From positions 1-10,849 of the forward strand of contig JAUXDF010000069.1 in assembly GCA_030618505.1 (NCBI GenBank): 10,849 bases of DNA, read 5' to 3'. Shown one piece after another: positions 6,515 to 10,849 of the stretch. The notes under the pieces were generated by a model that was not told the origin of the DNA, made no database searches, and saw nothing but the letters and a program-made list of their open reading frames with translations. How positions within the stretch are numbered: position 1 is the first letter of the stretch; every line of letters starts with the position of its first letter. The stretch comes from Spongiibacteraceae bacterium. Its GTDB lineage: Bacteria > Pseudomonadota > Gammaproteobacteria > Pseudomonadales > PIVM01. Made by a program: the position numbers and the translations under genes.

Positions 6515-7284
6515 GTCCACGAGAGCAATTTACCGCATTTTATACCATTCTCTATCGGGAAATTCGCCGATTTATGCGTATATGGATTCAGACCCTGGTG
6601 CCACCGGCGATTACCATTGTGCTCTATTTTGTTATCTTCGGTAGCCTGATCGGTAGCCGTATTGGGCAGATGGATGGCTTTAGTTATATGCAGTTTGTCG
6701 TGCCAGGCTTGATTATGATGGCGGTGATGACTAACTCTTACTCCAATGTCGTGTCTTCCTTTTTTGGAGCCAAATTTCAACACAGTGTTGAAGAGCTACT
6801 GGTCTCACCGGTACCTAACTATATTATCTTGCTGGGTTTTACGCTCGGTGGAGTAGCACGCGGGCTGATGGTTGGCCTCAGTGTTACTTTGTTGTCGCTG
6901 TTTTTTACCGAGCTGCATATTTATAACTTACCGGTGATGGTAGCCATCGTGCTGCTTACAGCGATGCTGTTTTCCTTGATGGGTTTTATCAACGCTGTAT
7001 ATGCCGAAAGTTTTGATGATATTTCAATTATTCCCACCTTTGTGCTGACACCCTTAATCTATCTTGGTGGTGTTTTTTATTCGATATCCTTGTTGCCGGA
7101 GTTTTGGGCCGGGGTGTCAAAGGCCAATCCGGTGCTTTATATGGTTAATGCTTTTCGTTACGGTGTGTTGGGCATCTCTGATATCAATATAAGCTGGGCA
7201 TTTACCATGATCATCTTTTTTGTGGTGGTCGCTTTTCTCTTTAGTTTGCATTTGCTCAATAGCGGTAAAGGCCTGCGGCAATGA
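6511..7284 (+). CDS. yadH: ABC-2 type transporter permease, YadH-like
   Basis: A 257-residue integral membrane protein with six predicted helices (about 26-48, 61-83, 104-131, 138-162, 172-192 and 228-248). It carries the ABC-2 family landmark NPVLYMVNAFRYG (206-218) after the fifth helix. Length and layout match YadH and similar one-domain permeases, which dimerise and pair with two ATPase subunits. The ATG lies inside the end of the ATPase gene; AGGAGG at 6495-6500 is upstream within that gene. Its own last four bases overlap the start of queF. Export is inferred from the ABC-2 fold and from the absence of a binding-protein gene. Confidence 0.92.
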   Translation: MSPREQFTAFYTILYREIRRFMRIWIQTLVPPAITIVLYFVIFGSLIGSRIGQMDGFSYMQFVVPGLIMMAVMTNSYSNVVSSFFGAKFQHSVEELLVSPVPNYIILLGFTLGGVARGLMVGLSVTLLSLFFTELHIYNLPVMVAIVLLTAMLFSLMGFINAVYAESFDDISIIPTFVLTPLIYLGGVFYSISLLPEFWAGVSKANPVLYMVNAFRYGVLGISDINISWAFTMIIFFVVVAFLFSLHLLNSGKGLRQ

Positions 7285-8126
7285 ACAAACCTTATATCCC
7301 CCAACATACTCTGTTGGGAAAGAGCAGCGAGGCACCGATAGAGTATTCGCCCGCCGTGTTGTGCCCGATACCAAGAAGCCCTTCGCGCCAGGAGTTGGGG
7401 CTGGATCTCGATTCTCTGCCCTTTACTGGTGTCGATATCTGGAATGCCTATGAGCTAAGCTGGCTTGATACGCGAGGTAAACCCGAAGTGGCTATGGCAA
7501 GATTTCAGGTGCCCTTTGATTCCCCATCTATTATTGAATCGAAATCCTTTAAGTTATATCTCAATTCGCTGAATCAAAGCCGTTTTGATGATAAACAGCA
7601 ACTGGCGGATACCTTGCAAAAGGATCTTTCTTCGGTTGCGGGAGCGGCTGTAGGGGTTGATATTATCTCCCTCGATGATGCGCTAGCAGAAGGATTGAGC
7701 CGCTTGCCCGGTGAGAGTCTGGATAGCCTAAGTATTACGGTTGATGACTATCTTCCAAATCCTGGTTTATTAAAGTCCGGTGAAGGCGATGAGGTGAGTG
7801 AGTGCTTGTACAGCCATCTGTTGCGATCCTCCTGTCCGGTGACTGGTCAGCCGGATTGGGGCAGTGTGATTATTGAATACCGGGGTGCAGCGATAAACCG
7901 CGAGGGTTTGCTGAAATATATCATTTCCTACCGGGAGAATAACGAGTTTCATGAGCAGTGCGTTGAGCGTATGTTTGTGGATATTTTGCAGCAATGTCAG
8001 CCGAACGAGTTGACGGTCTATGCGCGTTATTTGAGAAGAGGGGGGCTGGATATCAACCCCTATCGTAGTACTGTTGAAAGCAGCGTTGTACAAAAGCCGG
8101 ACAGCAGCCGGCTGGTTCGTCAGTAA
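7281..8126 (+). CDS. queF: NADPH-dependent 7-cyano-7-deazaguanine (preQ0) reductase QueF, long form
   Basis: The enzyme reduces the nitrile of preQ0 to the amine preQ1 with two NADPH, a late step in making queuosine for the wobble base of GUN-anticodon tRNAs. At 281 residues it is the long, two-T-fold-domain (YqcD-like) form, close to the E. coli length of 282. The catalytic Cys185, in SSCPVTGQPDWG, and Asp192 keep the C-x6-D spacing of E. coli Cys190/Asp197. The QueF motif ESKSFKLYLNSLNQSRF (86-102) and the F-H224-E225-QCVERMF segment are present. All key residues are intact. The start overlaps the permease stop (ATGA, 7281-7284), so it is the third gene of an operon with the ABC exporter. 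No other queuosine gene is in the window. Confidence 0.96.
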   Translation: MNKPYIPQHTLLGKSSEAPIEYSPAVLCPIPRSPSRQELGLDLDSLPFTGVDIWNAYELSWLDTRGKPEVAMARFQVPFDSPSIIESKSFKLYLNSLNQSRFDDKQQLADTLQKDLSSVAGAAVGVDIISLDDALAEGLSRLPGESLDSLSITVDDYLPNPGLLKSGEGDEVSECLYSHLLRSSCPVTGQPDWGSVIIEYRGAAINREGLLKYIISYRENNEFHEQCVERMFVDILQQCQPNELTVYARYLRRGGLDINPYRSTVESSVVQKPDSSRLVRQ

Positions 8127-8149
8127 ATGGCTAAAAATTAGCGAATCCT

Positions 8150-8155
8150 TATAAT
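8150..8155 (+). promoter_or_regulatory. Consensus -10 box (TATAAT) upstream of the coiled-coil gene
   Basis: A perfect TATAAT about 115 bases before the start codon at 8269, in the 142-bp gap after queF. No good -35 box stands at the right distance (ATGGCT at 17 bases), so it may be a weak or activator-dependent promoter, or chance in AT-rich DNA. Confidence 0.28.
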
Positions 8156-8182
8156 TTATACCATAATGTTCTAGATCATAAG

Positions 8183-8212
8183 ACGCTTGTTAAACGTACA
8201 AGAAACAAGTGT
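8183..8212. other. Imperfect inverted repeat in the leader of the coiled-coil gene
   Basis: ACGCTTGTT (8183-8191) can pair with AACAAGTGT (8204-8212) with one G-U pair and a 12-base loop. The loop-side ACAAG can alternatively pair with CTTGT at 8186-8190. There is no T-run after it, so it is not an obvious terminator for queF. It may be an operator or an mRNA leader structure, or may mean nothing. Confidence 0.25.
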
Positions 8213-8268
8213 TTATCCTGTATTCATTAATGAGAACAATAAGAAAGAACCTGGGAGCTAATTAAGGT

Positions 8269-9753
8269 ATGGATTCGAATATGCTGCTTTATGCCGTCAG
8301 CGAAGTGGCTGTTTTATTGCTTTGCATCTGCATCTATCTGCTGTTTCATCTAAAGAGCCTGAAAAAGCTTGTCGCTCAGCTGGAAGAGAAAATACTGACG
8401 CTGCGCGAGACTATCACTGCAACCAAGAAAAAAGCCCAATCCCTTATTGCTGAAGCACGTGACGCTGGCGTCAGCACATACGTTGATTTTATTGAAACAC
8501 AACTCAGCAATACCCGAGACTACCATCAGATGCAGTCTCCGGATCGTGATATCGTTCTGGATCTTGATGTTGAAGTAGAGCTTGAGCGACAGGTAGCTGC
8601 CTTGCGTAATGCTTTTCTGGTGTCTGAAAAAGAAGCCAGCTACGCCGGCGATGAAGATAATCCGAGCTGGGATGTTTTGAAGGTAAAGCTTGAGCAGCTA
8701 ATCAAATTTTATCAGCATGCCTTTAACTCGGATGCTGTTGTCGAAGGTGCCGGCGAGGGCGCAGGGCAGGTTGATGAGGCTGCATTGGCGCAGCTACAGA
8801 CCGAGCTTGAGGAGTTGCAGGAGGAGCTAAATAACTATAAAAAACGTGTGGGTAATCTCGAGAAGTTTAAAAAGCTGTTTTTTGATATGGAAGGTAAATG
8901 GAGTGCAGCCAAGGCCGAGGCAGATGATTATTATCAGCAGCTTAAGGCGCGCGCTAAAGAGCTCGATGCCGGGGAGGATTTTGATCAGTTACTTGAGAAT
9001 TATGCTAATTCCTATAGCTCCCTGGATCTGTCGTTTGAGGATGGCCGAGTTATAGAGGGCGGCGGTGGAAGTGACTCAGTATCCAGAGATGTTGAGGGTG
9101 GGCAGAGGCCGGTTAGAACTGAAAAGGTTTATATCAAAAATCAGGATGAGGTTGACCGTTTGCGCGATATGATGGCTAATCAGCACGGTATTATTGCACA
9201 GCTAAAACAGAAGCTGCGAGACAGCAGCAAGGAAGAAAGAACCGAAGAAGAAAAAGATTCCTTGCTTGATGAAGTGTCCGAGCAGTTGAATAAGCAAGAG
9301 CGCTTTTTGAAAGAGTCTGAGACCTGTATTCAGTTACTCGAAGACGAGCTGGATGGGGCCCAAGCGCAGATCAAGGAACTGGGAGACGCGCTGGCTAAAT
9401 TTCAGGGCGAGATTGCTGAAGCTGCTTCCGGTGGTGAGGCTGTGCAGGAAGGAGAGAAGGCGGCGAGCGGCGACGGCCCCAGTGAGAAGGAAATTGAGGA
9501 GCTGGTGGCGGGCTATATTACCGAAAGTCGTGACATGCTTAATACTATCTCCTTGTTAGAGCAGGAAAATCAGCAGTTAAAAGAGCGGCTGGAAAATGGT
9601 GACTTTGCAGGAGGTTCTAGCTCGGGTTCAAGTGACGATGCCGAGGAGCTGAGAACCAAATTGTCAGAGGTTCAGCAAGAGCTGCTCAATATTCAAACCC
9701 AGCATATTGAGCTCGAAGAGCGCTATATAGAGCTAAAAACCAGTACAATGTAA
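8269..9753 (+). CDS. Membrane-anchored coiled-coil protein of unknown function
   Basis: A 494-residue acidic protein I do not recognise. One hydrophobic helix near the N-terminus (about 6-27, AVSEVAVLLLCICIYLLF) is followed by a basic stretch, so the bulk is probably cytoplasmic and tethered to the inner membrane. Heptad-like helical segments lie at about 28-62, 100-150, 170-235, 290-385 and 405-440, and again at 457-490. They are separated by Gly/Ser/Glu-rich linkers such as EGAGEGAG (159-166), GGGGSDS (264-270) and GGSSSGSSDD (448-457). No enzymatic motif is visible. A structural, scaffold or cell-envelope/division role is possible but is inference. The ATG at 8269 has GGGAG at 8253-8257, rather far (11 bases); an in-frame ATG at 8281 is an alternative. 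It stands alone between queF and the pyrophosphatase, in the same orientation. Confidence 0.8.
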   Translation: MDSNMLLYAVSEVAVLLLCICIYLLFHLKSLKKLVAQLEEKILTLRETITATKKKAQSLIAEARDAGVSTYVDFIETQLSNTRDYHQMQSPDRDIVLDLDVEVELERQVAALRNAFLVSEKEASYAGDEDNPSWDVLKVKLEQLIKFYQHAFNSDAVVEGAGEGAGQVDEAALAQLQTELEELQEELNNYKKRVGNLEKFKKLFFDMEGKWSAAKAEADDYYQQLKARAKELDAGEDFDQLLENYANSYSSLDLSFEDGRVIEGGGGSDSVSRDVEGGQRPVRTEKVYIKNQDEVDRLRDMMANQHGIIAQLKQKLRDSSKEERTEEEKDSLLDEVSEQLNKQERFLKESETCIQLLEDELDGAQAQIKELGDALAKFQGEIAEAASGGEAVQEGEKAASGDGPSEKEIEELVAGYITESRDMLNTISLLEQENQQLKERLENGDFAGGSSSGSSDDAEELRTKLSEVQQELLNIQTQHIELEERYIELKTSTM

Positions 9754-9800
9754 GAGTGCTGGAGGTATGCGGGGTGTAAAAGCCTTAGTGCCTTCCACTG

Positions 9801-9828
9801 TTAGGCGTTGTAATGCGCTTAGTTTTTT
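9801..9828 (+). terminator. Probable Rho-independent terminator of the coiled-coil gene
   Basis: TTAGGCG (9801-9807) pairs with CGCTTAG (9816-9822), including two G-U pairs, around an 8-base loop, and is followed directly by six T (9823-9828). It is placed 47 bases after the stop codon. The stem is short, so efficiency may be modest. Confidence 0.5.
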
Positions 9829-9845
9829 ATCCTACGATTTTTTGA

Positions 9846-9874
9846 TTACTAAAAAGCCAATTTTCGCTTATAAT
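9846..9874 (+). promoter_or_regulatory. ppaC: Candidate promoter of the pyrophosphatase gene
   Basis: A consensus TATAAT (9869-9874) lies 17 bases after a weak -35, TTACTA (9846-9851); a better-looking TTGATT at 9842-9847 is 21 bases away. The predicted start near 9881 would leave a leader of about 70 nt. It lies after the preceding gene's terminator, which supports independent transcription. Confidence 0.45.
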
Positions 9875-9951
9875 ACCGCCGATTGAATACGCATTTGTTT
9901 ATAAAGCGCTATTTACGTCCTTTTTCTACCGATACCATAGGCATCTAATTC

Positions 9952-10849
9952 ATGGCTTTTTTTGATCTCGAAACACCCGAAAACAACGAAACTGACAAGC
10001 TGGTATGGCTGGGTCACCTTAGTCCAGACAGTGATACTATTGGCTCTGCTATTGCTGCCGCCGAGTTATTTGGCGGTGAGCCACGCCGTGCAGGTGAATT
10101 AAATAAGGAAACCGCCTATGTGATGGAATACTGCGGTGCTGAGCTACCAAAGATGATTGGTAAAGTAGAAGGCCAAACCGTTGGTTTGGTCGATTTTAAC
10201 CAAAAGACCCAGCTGCACAAAGATGTGGATACCCATGATATTGTGGCCATCATCGACCATCACGCCATTCAGGATCAGCCGATCACTTTTAATACCGCCA
10301 TGTCGATAGATATTCGTCCTTGGGGTAGTGCAGCCACCATCCTGGCTGATCGTTTTGAGAAAATGGGAAAAGTGCCTAGTAGTAACACGGCTTGCGTGAT
10401 GCTAGCGGGTATTCTCTCGGATACCTTGATCTTTGAATCACCGACTACTTGCGCACAAGATAAGCCCTTTGCTGAGAAGTTAGCAAAAATCGCCGGTATC
10501 GAAGACTTATATGCTTTTGGTAATGCAATGATGGAAGCCAAGTCCGATTTGGTTGATGTGTCTACTTACGACGTTTTAAAAGGTGATTTTAAACACTATG
10601 AAATTAACGGTAAAAAAGTGGGTTATGGTGTTGCAGAAACGCTGAGGCCCGAGCAGTTGATTGAGCGTCAAGCTGATTTCTTAAAAGAAATGGAAGGCGA
10701 AAAAGCCAAACAGGGTTTGGACTTTATCTTCTTCGCTATCGTTGATACCAAAAGCAAGCAGTCTCACCTGGTGGTTTACTCCGGCGCTGAAGCTGAGCTT
10801 GCCGGGCAGGCTTATGGTGAAGCCGCGCTTGATAACTGGATGCTACTGC
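9952..10849 (+). CDS. ppaC: Manganese-dependent (family II) inorganic pyrophosphatase, C-terminus cut by window edge
   Basis: The 299 residues visible are open to the right edge. The protein is a DHH-superfamily phosphoesterase that hydrolyses pyrophosphate to two phosphates in the cytoplasm. The metal-binding residues are all present: H22, D26 and D28 in GHLSPDSDTIGSA, D81 in VDFNQ, H103-H104 in IIDHH and D157 in GILSDT. Their spacing follows B. subtilis PpaC (His9, Asp13, Asp15, Asp75, His97, Asp149) with a 13-residue N-terminal extension. The DHHA2 domain follows (about 200 on). Its conserved substrate-binding SRKK motif has not yet appeared and should lie just beyond the edge, so only a short tail is missing (family length about 305-320). 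The ATG at 9952 has only a weak AGG at 9939-9941. Identification is secure. Confidence 0.95.
   Translation, partial: MAFFDLETPENNETDKLVWLGHLSPDSDTIGSAIAAAELFGGEPRRAGELNKETAYVMEYCGAELPKMIGKVEGQTVGLVDFNQKTQLHKDVDTHDIVAIIDHHAIQDQPITFNTAMSIDIRPWGSAATILADRFEKMGKVPSSNTACVMLAGILSDTLIFESPTTCAQDKPFAEKLAKIAGIEDLYAFGNAMMEAKSDLVDVSTYDVLKGDFKHYEINGKKVGYGVAETLRPEQLIERQADFLKEMEGEKAKQGLDFIFFAIVDTKSKQSHLVVYSGAEAELAGQAYGEAALDNWMLL

Noticed and set aside
5999..6520. 173-codon minus-strand frame opposite the ABC ATPase gene
   Set aside because: It lies wholly opposite a gene with all ABC motifs and has no domain or ribosome-site support.
8130..8142. GCTAA/TTAGC hairpin right after queF
   Set aside because: A 5-bp AT-rich stem with no T-run; too weak to call a terminator.
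9786..9797. TAGTGCC followed by TTCCA, resembling the end of the 146-bp repeats
   Set aside because: Only the first seven bases and a CCA match; no internal arms or opposite end follow, so chance or an unrecognisable relic.
10275..10541. 88-codon minus-strand frame opposite ppaC
   Set aside because: Antisense shadow of a clearly coding region with conserved motifs.

Overview
The window looks like chromosomal DNA of a gammaproteobacterium of moderate GC content, possibly a marine one. The signs are a long-form (about 280-residue) QueF, a YadG/YadH-type ABC-2 exporter, a tRNA-Gly with an encoded CCA end, and sigma-70-like promoters. The genus assignment is inference; nothing in the sequence fixes it. 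There is no phage, plasmid, CRISPR or intact transposase signature.

Left part (1-5193): a tyrosine-phosphatase-family gene (+) converges on a large MMPL/RND-type membrane exporter gene (-). The exporter is divergent from a bacterial cytochrome P450 gene (+). This part contains three copies of one 146-bp, strongly palindromic, MITE-like repeat, called A, B and C here. A lies between the phosphatase and exporter stop codons. B and C lie in the 535-bp gap between the exporter and P450 start codons. All three have exactly the same length, related terminal inverted repeats, an 18-bp internal inverted repeat and short flanking direct repeats. A is inverted relative to B and C. These repeats are the most unusual content of the window.

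Middle part (5194-8126): a single tRNA-Gly(GCC) gene has a recognisable stable-RNA promoter and a strong bidirectional terminator. It is followed by a tight three-gene run: ABC ATPase, ABC-2 permease and queF. Both junctions are 4-bp ATGA overlaps, so the three are almost certainly one transcript with coupled translation. The first two form an exporter of unknown substrate. The third makes preQ1 for queuosine-modified tRNA.

Right part (8127-10849): a 494-residue protein with one N-terminal membrane anchor and several long coiled-coil segments, which I do not recognise, ends at a plausible terminator. It is followed by a Mn-dependent (family II, DHH) inorganic pyrophosphatase gene that runs off the right edge with only its C-terminal tail missing.

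No complete new multi-gene system is evident. The best candidates for something undescribed are the 146-bp repeat family, with a compensatory base-pair change in its stem and a placement that could put structured leaders on two genes or allow inversion of the exporter gene, and the anchored coiled-coil protein.
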